Positions 32,730 to 42,756 of a stretch of DNA of 64,000 nucleotides are shown here, piece after piece. Source of the stretch: Desmodesmus armatus (Eukaryota; Chlorophyta; Chlorophyceae; Sphaeropleales; Scenedesmaceae). Made by a program: the position numbers and the translations under genes. Under the pieces are notes generated by a model. That model was not told the DNA's origin. It saw only the letters and a program-made list of their open reading frames with translations, and did not search any database. The stretch lies in the NCBI GenBank assembly GCA_007449985.2, contig VIIQ02000009.1:124001-188000 (forward strand). Reading direction: 5' to 3'. Numbering within the stretch: the first letter of the stretch is position 1; each line of letters opens with the position of its first letter.

Positions 32730-33914
32730 ATGCAGGTCCTTGCATCTTCTTCCCGCGTTGCTGCCGTGAGGTGCCGTGGAAAGGTGAGGTTTTGCAAGAC
32801 GCAGCATCAATTCGCTGCTCGGAATGCTGCAGGGCACCTCAGCAGCAGACCTGCTGCTGCTGATGGGACCACCACCACACCCAGACTCTGCAAGGACTGC
32901 TCCCATGCCCTGACGAGGCGCATTGTGCGTTACGTGTGTTGAACAATACCTCGTGCAGGCCTCAAGCGTGTTCAGTCGCAGCAGCAGGAAGCCAGTGGTG
33001 CGTGTTCGGGCAGAGGCTGAGTATGATAGGGACACAGGCTTTGTGGCCGAGGACAACTCAGGCCGTGCCAACATCTTCCCCAGGAAGCAGCAGGCCTACA
33101 TCAGCAGCACAAAGGCAGATGCTGCTGCTCAGCAAGGACTGGGAGGAGCACAGGGTAGGTCCACTGCTGCTTGCAATGCACTGTTGCTGTCAGTCTTTCC
33201 ACACGGACCCTGTGTCCAGATTTTTGGGTGCAGCAAGCAACCATACTGCCTTTGAGTGCGAGAGAATGTCACCTGATAGTCAAGCAGGTGCAGACTTTGA
33301 CTTGTCCCTGCTTGTCAGGGAGACAGACCCAGCAAGTGCCCCTGCTGCTGACCATGATGGCCACACAATGCATGACGGCTATTCAATGTTGTATTCTGTG
33401 CTCACATAAGTTGCTTGTACGTGTTCATGAACGTAGGTGGCATTCTGTTGGCTGTGGTGATTGCTGCCGTTGTGGCTGTGACAGTCCTAGAGACCAAGGC
33501 ACCAGGACCTGAGACACTGGCAAGCGTGAGTACCTCACTGCAGTCTCACTCCAGTGCCCAATAGAAATCCAGCAGTGCGCTGCAGTGCCGTTATGTCATA
33601 TACCAGCAGCAGGATGTGGCAGCCTTGATGCCTAACAGGCGTATAGATGCTTGTGTGTGATTTTTGTGCATCTGGGAGGACGCAGTGTGGCCGCTGTGCA
33701 GCAGCTTGGGTAGTCGAGCCAACAGCACAAACTTTTCACAAGTAGCCACAGGTTTAGATCATGCACTTGCACTCACCTTCACCTCATGCGTCCTCACTTG
33801 ATTCCCCCTGTGTGCTGCTGCCTGCCTGTGTGTGTGTTGTGTGTGCAGGTGAGTGACGCAGTCTCCGGAGACACACTGTCAGCCATTGCAGGCCGCATCC
33901 AGTCCAGCCTGTGA
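32730..33914 (+). CDS. Small single-helix membrane protein, probably plastid-targeted
   Basis: CDS is join(32730..32783, 32959..33154, 33437..33525, 33849..33914), 405 nt, 134 residues; phases 0, 1, 0 close exactly. Residues 1 to about 35 are Ser/Arg/Val-rich with no acids (MQVLASSSRVAAVRC), then VRVRAEAEYD suggests a transit-peptide cleavage site near AEAEY. A hydrophilic mature part contains SGRANIFPRKQQAYIS. One helix, GGILLAVVIAAVVAVTVLE, is followed by a short polar tail ending RIQSSL. The layout (short acidic/polar N-side, one helix, short tail) is typical of small thylakoid or envelope proteins of plants and algae. I do not recognise a named family. Confidence 0.8.
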
Positions 33915-34565
33915 GCAGTACTGTCAGCTAGCAACGTTGTTTGCCAGGATTCCGGAGCAGTCGCTGGCGCTGGCGGCGACTGTGTGTGGCTGAAGCGGAG
34001 GGACTGCAGTATTCTTTGTGCAGTGCGCTGTTTTTGCGGTGTTGCGCGTTCTTTGCTGTAGTGGGGTTGTGCTGCAAGGGCTGGTGTGAAAAGTGTGTGC
34101 CGGTGAAGCGCTGAGCTCACTCTTGTGTGCACTGTGCATTCACATCGTTGAAGGCACTTCAGCACTGGGCCGGCAAATATCACGAGCAGGATGGCTGGGT
34201 GTCTGTGCATTGAAGATGTTTGCAATGTCACAGTGGGGCTATTTATGGTGGTGCAGTTTTGGGGCTGGGGCCAGGCGTCGAATATTCTTTTGCCTGTTGC
34301 ACTGTGGTAGCCCATTGTGTGGTGCACACATAGCTGGTGGTGCACATCATAGCTGGTGGTGCACATCATAGCTGCTAGTGCAACCACTGTTGCACAATGC
34401 TTGGCAGCCGCCCCCTTCTGACCAATTTTGCCATATGACGGCTGCTGCCGACAACACTGTGCACAGCTGTGTGTACGTGTGGCAAGCATCTCGCCTCTCA
34501 CACCGCTTCTGATGTTGTCAGGCTGTGCCCTTATCATGGGATGTGTTGAGAATCCGCTGCTGAAT
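33915..34565. other. Intergenic: 3' UTR and LINE flank
   Basis: 650 bp with the 3' UTR of the small membrane protein and the downstream flank of the retrotransposon. A short imperfect tandem of CATAGCTGGTGGTGCA lies at about 34328-34380. No gene is seen. Confidence 0.5.
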
Positions 34566-34592
34566 CAGTAATTGGATGTTACACAGAACATC

Positions 34593-34627
34593 GCCCGTTT
34601 GGGGAGCCAACAAAAGGCTCATTGGGC
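34593..34627 (-). other. 3' UTR stem-loop of the LINE
   Basis: Plus-strand GCCCG...GAGCC..GGCTC..GGGC gives two nested paired arms. The same arrangement with compensating differences occurs at 62995-63026. Many LINE reverse transcriptases recognise such a 3' hairpin; that role is inferred here. Confidence 0.5.
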
Positions 34628-34707
34628 AGAAGCAAAATCTGTCCCGAGACAAAATGACTAACCACACAAAAAAACCGTCCTTTCCTTTTTGGTCCATCAT
34701 GCGATCT

Positions 34708-37200
34708 TCACTCTACGTTCCTGAAGCGTTCGTCAATAGCATGTATCAGGCAAGCAACTCTACGCTGATTCGCATGTGTCATCAACTGCTGCACCGAGCC
34801 TTCAGCTGCATCATACAAAGAGGCATAGCGCTGCCGGATGCACTCGTAATACGGGCAATCAAACATGACATGCTGCTCATCTTCGACAGCATGGAGTGCG
34901 CACTTGCAGCATAGACGATCTGCCCTGGCTGTGCCATCCCACCTGCCTGTGCTCACCCTAAGATGATGAGCCCCAAGCCTAAACCTAATCAGTCCCATAA
35001 GCAAATCCGTATCAATTGGCTCGCACAAATCCACATAGGGTGCAGGCTTCTCAACATCAGCAGACATCCATGCAACGTAAGCAGCCAAATGGCCAGACTC
35101 GACCGCAGGGTCACAGCCAGCAGCAGGCCAAGTCCACCACACATTCCTCCAAGAGGTCAAAAACTCCTCTACTTGCAGCTGAGGTATCTGGCCCCATTGC
35201 TGGGACAAGATAGCCTCAGTGGCAGCAGCAGCAAGCTCAGGGGCGACCTGCTGTACCATGCGCAAAACATCTTTACCCCACCCAGCAACCCCTTGTGCAG
35301 CCTGCTCCAACTCGGCCCGAAAAGCACTCTGCAGTAATGGATTCTGCTGTTGCGAAGCCAGGCGATTCCAGTACCGACACACCAATTTGCACCACTGCCA
35401 GGACACCGGCCGGCAGCCAAACTCAGCCATCAGTAGTTTGGTGTTAGTGCTGCGGCGAAGCCACTGCCCCCCCACCTGACGCAAAAACTGGGTCTGTACT
35501 GACTGCAGAGGGTTATCCAATGGCTTGGACGCATTCAGCAGATACTGGGTACTCCACACCTCACAACCATACTGCATGACGGGCATGACCAGGCTACTAA
35601 ACAAGCTCACCCTCAGCCATATATGATTGACCTCCCTGTCCCGCACCCTGCCCATAAGCCCACAAGCTGCTTGCATAGCAGCCGACGCAACTGCAGATGG
35701 TGCAGCACCAAAACCCTTACACCTATGCACTGTCAAACCCAGGTACCTAAAGCTTGGGACACACTCCACAGGACACCCATCTACCACCACATTTGCACGT
35801 GGGTGACGCCCACCATTGAACACCAGCACCTTTGTTTTCTGCACATTGACCCGCATGTGACTCTCGCTGCAGAACGCACTCAAGGCATTCATCTGTTGCT
35901 GTAGGTCCCTAGCTGAGGACGCGAGCAACACAATATCGTCAGCATATAACAGCATTTGGCAAGACTGGCCACCAATATCCACCCCAGTCCCGGCTGCGCA
36001 TTGTGCCACATACTTCTCCACCCCGTCCAGGAAAAGCCCAAACAGGAGAGGTGACATGGGGTCGCCTTGCTTCACACCAAGCGCACTTTCAAAGCTTGAG
36101 CTCACCTCACCCCCAGACCTGGCACACATGGGCACAGCCCTGTACATACATGCAATGGCCCGCAGCATGTTGCCACACACACCCAAACGGCCCAAACGCT
36201 GCAACAGGAGGTCCCTGCGCACAGAGTCATACGCCTTCTCAAAATCAACAAAGCACATGTACAATTTGCGCTTGCTGTCCTTGTACTTAGCCAGCAAATG
36301 CCGCAGCACAAAGAGCTGGTCAGTAGTGCGCATGCCTTTCCTGAAACCAGCCTGCCCACGAGCTCGAAGGCCATGCTGTTCACACCAAGAGGCCACCCGC
36401 GCATCCAAAACCATGCTGAACACCTTGCCCAAAATATTGCCAACAGCTATACCACGGTAATTTGTGTGCTGCTGTGGGTCACCCTTCTTGAAAACTGCCG
36501 CTACCGCAGCCTGTGACCACGCCACAGGGTACTGTCCTGTCGCAAACACCCCTTGGATCACTGCATGCACCACGGGCAGCAAGACATTACGATACACAGG
36601 CACAGCTGCAGGCCCAGGTTGCCCTGGTAGACCAAGCTCCACACCCACCACAGCATCCTTGAGCAGCTCACCCCTAATGCCATCCGGCCCAGCAGCTTTC
36701 CCTCTGGCCAGTTTGCTGAACACACTGCCAACTTCAGCAACACTGATGGGTGCATTCAAAACAGCAGCCCTAGCCCTGTCCCGTAACACCACATCATCAC
36801 TTATGCACTGGCAAAACCGTTCGAGCTCTTCCAATTCCTTGGGCAGCCTTGTGTGTTCAGTGCCCTGGCCGCCATACAAGGTCTGCCAATACGTGCGCCA
36901 AGCATGCACATCTCGCAGGAACTCCTGCTTACGTGCCCCTCTGAAAAACAACCAGAACTTCCTGGGGTTATGCTGGTATGCATCCCTCAAATAAGCAAGG
37001 TGTTGCTTGGTGTAGTGCCGTTTCCAGCGCCTCTTCACCACATTGAACTGCTTTCGATAGGCATCCGCTGCAGCCGTATTACCCCGTGCGATAGCTGCCT
37101 GAATCAGGCGCCACTCAGCCGTGCAGTGCTTAAACCAGGGGTTAGGCCGCCGACCCGTGGCCGGGCTGCGCTGCGGCTGGACCACACCAAAAACCCACAT
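34708..37200 (-). CDS. LINE reverse transcriptase reading frame (830 residues)
   Basis: One uninterrupted frame. It begins with a linker (PWFKHCTAEW), then the RT fingers and palm: NYRGIAVGNILGKVF, GFRKGMRTTDQLF, motif A in CFVDFEKAYDSV, GVKQGDPMSPLLFGLF, and motif C in LLYADDIVLLAS. The thumb and C-terminal region end in a zf-RVT-like Cys/His cluster (CCKCALHAVEDEQHVMFDCP). It copies the element's RNA at a nicked target. The whole RT is free of stops, so the insertion is probably young, although the 5' part is missing. The ATG at 37200 need not be a real initiator; the frame was probably fused to the endonuclease originally. Confidence 0.95.
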   Translation of the reverse strand: MWVFGVVQPQRSPATGRRPNPWFKHCTAEWRLIQAAIARGNTAAADAYRKQFNVVKRRWKRHYTKQHLAYLRDAYQHNPRKFWLFFRGARKQEFLRDVHAWRTYWQTLYGGQGTEHTRLPKELEELERFCQCISDDVVLRDRARAAVLNAPISVAEVGSVFSKLARGKAAGPDGIRGELLKDAVVGVELGLPGQPGPAAVPVYRNVLLPVVHAVIQGVFATGQYPVAWSQAAVAAVFKKGDPQQHTNYRGIAVGNILGKVFSMVLDARVASWCEQHGLRARGQAGFRKGMRTTDQLFVLRHLLAKYKDSKRKLYMCFVDFEKAYDSVRRDLLLQRLGRLGVCGNMLRAIACMYRAVPMCARSGGEVSSSFESALGVKQGDPMSPLLFGLFLDGVEKYVAQCAAGTGVDIGGQSCQMLLYADDIVLLASSARDLQQQMNALSAFCSESHMRVNVQKTKVLVFNGGRHPRANVVVDGCPVECVPSFRYLGLTVHRCKGFGAAPSAVASAAMQAACGLMGRVRDREVNHIWLRVSLFSSLVMPVMQYGCEVWSTQYLLNASKPLDNPLQSVQTQFLRQVGGQWLRRSTNTKLLMAEFGCRPVSWQWCKLVCRYWNRLASQQQNPLLQSAFRAELEQAAQGVAGWGKDVLRMVQQVAPELAAAATEAILSQQWGQIPQLQVEEFLTSWRNVWWTWPAAGCDPAVESGHLAAYVAWMSADVEKPAPYVDLCEPIDTDLLMGLIRFRLGAHHLRVSTGRWDGTARADRLCCKCALHAVEDEQHVMFDCPYYECIRQRYASLYDAAEGSVQQLMTHANQRRVACLIHAIDERFRNVE

Positions 37201-37751
37201 GCAGCACCCCGAATTACTTCCACTAGCTTATCCGCAGCCTGGTCCGCTGGCAGATTGCCACTGACAACACCTTGCTGGATCCCAGCTAAAGCCTCAGCTG
37301 CCTGGCCTTCTGCAAGCACTGATCCATACTCATACTCATCAACCTTGCGGGCAGGGTCCCACCGGGGAACCTTGCCATTTGCAGCAACTGCACCAAAAGT
37401 CCCAGCACCCTCCTGAGGGCCCACACCAAATCCAAACTGCTGTACCCGCAGCGTTGCCGCAATTGGGTTATGATCGCCCCACAGCCAAGGCTTAGGACCC
37501 ACCCGAAGCTCTTGCATTGCTGACAGCAGCTCTGCATCCACAAGGCAGTAGTCGATCACACTACTGACCCCATCTGGCCGTACAAAAGTGCTAGCCCCTT
37601 GCAAGTCACCTGCCACGCGACCATTAGCAATGACCACACCTGTGGTACAGCACACGGAAACCAAAGCTTGTCCGTATGCGTTATGTCGCGACAAATCCGT
37701 GTTGCACCTGTCCGGTACACCAGGCACGGGCATCAGCCCTGCCATGCCCAA
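37104..37751 (-). pseudogene. Remnant of LINE endonuclease, truncated and frameshifted
   Basis: The C-terminal half of an endonuclease/exonuclease/phosphatase domain: NGRVAGDLQG, SSVIDYCLVD and WGDHNPIAATL (the place of the SDHxP motif). The N-terminal catalytic half is missing. The frame runs on past the start of the RT frame and then stops; coding sense passes from this frame to the RT frame near 37200-37210, so one frameshift separates the two. Confidence 0.85.
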
Positions 37752-37790
37752 CTGGCATCAGCCCAGCCATGCCCAATCAATGTTGTAACA

Positions 37791-38618
37791 ATCGGAGACA
37801 GCAACGTATTAGTAATATATCCCCCTTGCTGACCTGCCATGCAGTTGTGTGTCAGCCATAAGCGCCGCTGTGAGCTTCAGGATGCTACCCTTGGATCGTA
37901 TATATTCAGGTGTCTGGCTCAGTTGTCAGTTTTCGGTGTTCGTAAGCATTGTTGAGGCTGAAGAACCAGCTGTTGTGGGGCCTGAGTGCTGTGAGCATAA
38001 CAAATAAACGTGTCCCTCCTACAATGTACATATTTCGCAGCCGAGGCGCATCATACTGGCTGTGGAACTGGAGTATCATAGCTCTCAGAAGGAGAATGGG
38101 GGTTGGGGCAAAGGGGGAAAAGGTGCATGAAATGAGGTTTATGAGGAACGGAAGTCACGTGGGGTTGGGGCGGAAAATGTGGGGACTTGCCGAAAAGTTG
38201 GGACTCGTGAGCCTGGGCAAGGGTTTAGCGGGAGGGGCAGGGGGTGGGCTGAACGGGGTGTGACAGGTTGCAAGAAAGTTGGTGTCAAGTGCGGTTGTGA
38301 TTCACGATCGTGTTGTCACTGTGTCGTCGCCTGAGCCAATGTGCCGCTGTTGCGATCCCTTTCGCAACTTTGCCATGTGTGGTCTGAGTGTGTTTCCAGT
38401 GTGAACAGTGTCGGTCACCTGCACCCAAGGACGTGCGCCAGGGGCAGCTCCCTGTGCGGTGCGGTTCCTTGGGGGGGGGGGGTGGAGTTGTGCTAGTCAC
38501 TAGGGTGACAGTGCGATCCTTAGGGGCTGTCCGAGTGAGTGTGGGAGCGCTGGATGGGGCTGGGTAGGGCATGGATTTCTTTCCTTTTGTGTTTGTGAAA
38601 GCAGCATCCAGTCACCAC
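37791..38618. other. Intergenic
   Basis: 828 bp between the LINE and the 3' side of the tandem paralogs. It contains G-rich tracts (38090-38260, 38470-38482). I see no supported exon or RNA gene. Confidence 0.5.
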
Positions 38619-41594
38619 TTACAGCTCAGAGCTTTTTTCCACACATGTCCTTGGCACCCTTGAGAAAGTATGCAACAACAAACAGCCCATGCTCAGCAGC
38701 CCCAAACACCTGTTTGAGGCAACACTGCTGCATACAGCACATTCAGCTTTGCTCAAGACAGTGTAGTCGCTGTTTGTGGTCGCTGTTGGCTGTGCTGCTC
38801 CCTGCTGCTGCCCAACACCCATGGGCAGTGGGACCCTGGAGGTCGACTTGGTGTTGGCAGCTTCTGCCTTGTGCTGTGCAACTGCTTGGCTGGTGCTGGT
38901 GCTGCTGCAAGTGGCTGCTCCCGAAGTATGTGACATGCAGGTTGTGCAAGGGATGCTAAGGGATGATGCTGGCCTACCAGTACCTGAGTGAACATACCGC
39001 ATAGCCTCACTGGCCAGTCCTGCTGCAGGAGTGACACAAATAACATGTGCTTCGCCCAGAGATTGGCAATGCTGAGACTGGTATGAAGTGTGCTCTCTGT
39101 CCTGCCAGTTGCCTTAGGCTGGCTGCCTAGTTAGGGGGCTGGTTGTTGCAGGGGCAACAGTAGAAAGGGGTCACTCCTGGCGGCCAGCAGTGGGACAAAT
39201 TGGCCTGGTCCTGCTTGACATGGCAGCCATCTGCTGTTACTGCTGGTGCTGCTGCTGCTGCTGCCAGTGCTGTTGCCAGGGGAGCTGCAGACATCCCGTC
39301 AAACAGGCTGTACCAGCGCCCTCCCCCCACCCTCCCCCGCAGCCCACAAACAGTGTTGCCTGCGATGCACTGGAAGTACTGCTCGTTGGCACTGCACTGC
39401 TGGCCAGCACGGTCCTGACGCCTTGTGTGGGCCCGGCCGTGCCCTGCGTGTTGGTGCAGCTCCTGTGGTGGCTGCATCCCCATCTGAGAATTTGTGCATC
39501 AGCCCGGTGGACTGCGGGAGTCTACAACTCAGATGACACCTGTGTCTGCTGCCGCTGGTGGTGCCAGTGTGAGTGTGAGCCTGTAGCTGCCCTGGTGCGG
39601 CATGAGGGACATCTTGGCAATGCGGCGACCCTTGTAGGCTGACAGTGGGTGGGGCATGCGCCACACGCCATACTCCCAGAACACAATATCAGTGGTTCCA
39701 CCCACACCCCAGTACAGGGTCATGCCCCCCAACTGCCCGACATGTCGGTCAGGGGCCCCTGCAGCCAAGCAGCACACAATCATGGTGCCGGCACACCAAT
39801 GCTGCCAGGCTTGGAGCAACAGTGTAGCATGGCATGCACATTTGAGCCGCATGGGACCAATGGCTCACACGGTTTTGAGTACTTCTATCGTCTACTGCAC
39901 GTCACTTGATCGGGCCACTGCTTCAAGAAAACAAATATGTCAGTCAGCCCTGCTGTCTTGCATGCCTAAGCTACTTGAGCTGACACCACCGCACCTGGCC
40001 GCTGCTCCCACACCCTCACAGTAATGCCAAGAGGGAACTTCACAGACGCAGGCAGCTGTGAGCACAATAGCACCCTGGGGATGGTCAGACTCACATACTC
40101 CCAATGGTGCCGCTTTGTTCTTATGTTAACCTTTCCTGCCTGCAGGACAGCAAAATATATTGCAGCAATGGCGCTGGTCAGTATGGTCACGGAATTATGA
40201 TGGCAGCAGTGGCTACAGCAGCAGCTCAACAACATTTTGCTTGCAGCGTACGCTGTCATGGGCAGTCAACTCCCCACACCTGCATGTTACCAAGCTGCAG
40301 ATCAGGCTTTAACGGCAGCTGGGTTGCTGGCAAGCCGCTTCCAAAGTTTGGAAGTTGCTAGTTGCACTGCGGGTGTCAGATTTACTGAACGATCACAAAG
40401 TGGCTGGCAGCCACCGTGGCAAAGTGCGGCAACTTGAATGTTGTGGCCCGGCCGTGCCGGGCGACAGACACAACCCACCTCTGCTGTGACCTCTGTCACG
40501 CTGCCAGGGAACACCTGCAGCCCCTTGCCCTCACCAGCACGACTGATGAAGTGGCTGTAGTTGTTGTTGGGCTGTGCTGGGCTGCCAGGCTGAATATGCA
40601 GCCTGAAGTGAGGGGCACCACCAGCACTAGGGACCTGCAGGGGGGATAATAGAGTGATTGGAGTTTCATACACTGAGCAAAATCAATATGCAGTGGCACT
40701 GCTTTCTTAGGGTACTGGTGACGTCCCAAGGCATCAGCTCACCCGTTCCTGCAGGACCAATGTGTGTGGGCTGCGGGGTTGACGATACAGCTTCAGCTCT
40801 CCGTCATGGGCAAGGGCTGTGATCTCTGGCTGCCCTCGTGCACACTGCTTCAGAATTGCTGCATAAGGGCCGTGACTATTACTGCCATCTGAGTGATGCT
40901 GCTGTGGTGCTGCATTGGGGTGCTGCTGCAATATGTAGGTCCTGCAATCCAAAGTGTCGTCCCAATGCAATGGGTGCACCACCACTGACACCTGCACTGG
41001 ACAGCTGCCCTCTGAGTGCAGCTCAGCAAGGTCTGTGACCAGCTGGCGGGGTATTCGCACGCGATGCCGTGTGGAGAACTGTGCCTCACACATCACCAGG
41101 TGTGAGTGAGGCTGGCGGACAACATGATGCCGTTGCTGGGATGCACCTGTTGCTGCTGCCAGTGTGAGCAATGGCGCTTGCTCTGCCAGACCTGCGTCTG
41201 CTGCTACCTTAGGTGCTGGTGTCGGTGCAGCTGTATGCTGCAACCACCTCTCTGCAGTAGTGCTGCTCCTGCCTGCTGCTGCTGCTGTGGTCTGCCTGCG
41301 CCTGGCAGGTCGCGGCAAGGCCTCGTCTTTGTGTCTGGACCATTTCTTTGTGTAAGTGCCTTCCCTTCTACACTGTATTGGATTTGATATGGACCCAATA
41401 GAATAGCTGGCTGATGTGCTGCTGCTGCAGGAGGCCACTGCTGCCAGGCGCTGTGACAAGCAGGACTGCTTGTATGGAGCTTGCTGTAAATGACGTGCCT
41501 GCATTTTACACAAACAGCAGAATGATTGATCAAAGATATGCAGTCGCATGCAGGGTGCAGGCAGACCAACCACTAGAATGTGCACAACTGCCAT
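38619..41594 (-). CDS. Unknown protein, tandem paralog 1
   Basis: Resolved exons are 41594-40743, 40634-40479, 40139-39995 and 39758-39540, with phases 0, 0, 1 closing. The first exon is rich in Ala/Thr/Gln and ends SPHTLVLQER; the next holds HFRLHIQPG and GLQVFPGSVTEVTAEV; the next AGKVNIRTK and PLGITVRVWEQRP; the next MTLYWGVGGTTD, GVWRMPHP and KMSLMPHQGSYRLTLTLAP. Alternating strand-like text with Trp and LYWGV suggests beta-sandwich domains, loosely like carbohydrate-binding modules, but I would not name a family. Coding-like text continues to about 38619 (TSGAATCSST..., ending CVEKSSEL), so more 3' exons exist but are unresolved. The start ATG at 41594 is tentative. It is more than half duplicated at 42757-45151. 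Confidence 0.5.
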
Positions 41595-41866
41595 TTTCCT
41601 TGGACCGTCAGCTGACGCTGTCCGAGGCAGTCATTGCAGCCGCGCTCACCCTAATGCTGCTTCGAACCGCAAAGCACGTCGTTTCGAAAGAATTCAACGG
41701 GCCCGAAAGCTGTTGGTGGAGCATGGCGTTGGTACCCCCGAGCGGCGTGCAGGCGTGCTGGCTGCGACACCAAGGCGAAAGAAGGCAGACATGCACTCGC
41801 TGCTGTTTGTGACCGCTGCGTGTGCAGGCCTGTTTGAGGGCGCGGACAGGCTCGAATGTGTGACGA

Positions 41867-42123
41867 AATGGGGGGGAGGTTGTTACAAGTGGATACTTTC
41901 AACGCTGAGCGGTACCCTCCACACAGGATGAACTGGGAAGACACACCTGCAAGAAAAACCTGCAGCAAGACCGGCAAACAAGACCAGCCCCCCCCCCCCC
42001 CCCAAAAAAACACCACCAATGGCAACTGCCACACACACCAGGTATAGGATCGTGCATCCATGACTCAGCTGCAAGCTGGTAGTTTCCACACACCGTGCAC
42101 GCACACACATGGGTCAGTCTTTC
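41867..42123 (+). repeat. Interspersed repeat, copy A
   Basis: Partner of the copy at 8009-8266 in opposite orientation. It is about as long, with the same order of landmarks. It lies between the two tandem paralogs and is missing from the matching place of the second unit. Confidence 0.7.
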
Positions 42124-42756
42124 AGACAATTCTCAACACAGGCAAAAGTCGAAATGTCACGGGATTACATAATCAAACATGTATCAGTACTGCAGCCGAT
42201 TGCACCATTCCTTTTATAGTGCATTGGCAGCAGTGCATGTCTATCAGGGTCAGGGCTGTTGCGACAAGATGTGGAGTTGAGCGAGTATCAACGTGCCTGT
42301 CACAGCCTCTGGCTGCTGGTCTTACATGCGAACTACAGCCACTGCGACACAAGGGTTGGAGGTCTCCCTCCAACGGGTAGACCGTGGCACCCATCTATCT
42401 GCAGGGAGGCCGCAGACGACTTGTACCAGTGCATGCCCAGGCAGCCAACAAATAGTGTTCCCAGAAATGCGCTGTCGGACTGACCGCTTACAGCACATGC
42501 CCTGTCCAGTCTACAGAAGAAGTGCACTTGTGCGCTGAAGTGGATAGGCATGTGCTGCTGGTGGTGCTGAGGTTGGCAGGTGCCCTTGCATATGCACAGG
42601 GTGCTGCAGCACTGCTGGCAGCTGGCCGTGCTGCTGGGCGTGCTGACGCCTTGCGTAAGCCCTGGGCCTGCACTGCGTGCTGTTGCGGCTTCCTGTGGTG
42701 GCTGCAGCCTTGTTGCAGACCGTGTGCCTCAGCCCGGCGGGCTGCAGTAGTCCACT

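Larger units (their letters stand above)
34566..37790 (-). mobile_element. 5'-truncated non-LTR retrotransposon (L1-like LINE)
   Basis: The element runs on the minus strand. Its 5' remnant starts around 37750-37790 with the C-terminal part of an apurinic-type endonuclease, followed by reverse transcriptase, a C-terminal Cys/His motif and a 3' UTR of about 140 nt with a stem-loop (34593-34627). The 5' end is marked by a short tandem of GGGCATGGC.GGGCTGATGCC. No clear target-site duplication or poly-A tail was found, so the exact ends are estimates. Confidence 0.85.

Noticed and set aside
34708..37751. Endogenous retrovirus or LTR element
   Set aside because: No long terminal repeats, protease, integrase or RNase H order; the endonuclease-RT-zf-RVT order is that of a non-LTR LINE.
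39127..39664. Plus-strand Cys-rich frames (poly-Cys runs)
   Set aside because: They are the complement of (CAG)n in the paralog's introns; the minus-strand exon model explains the conserved parts.
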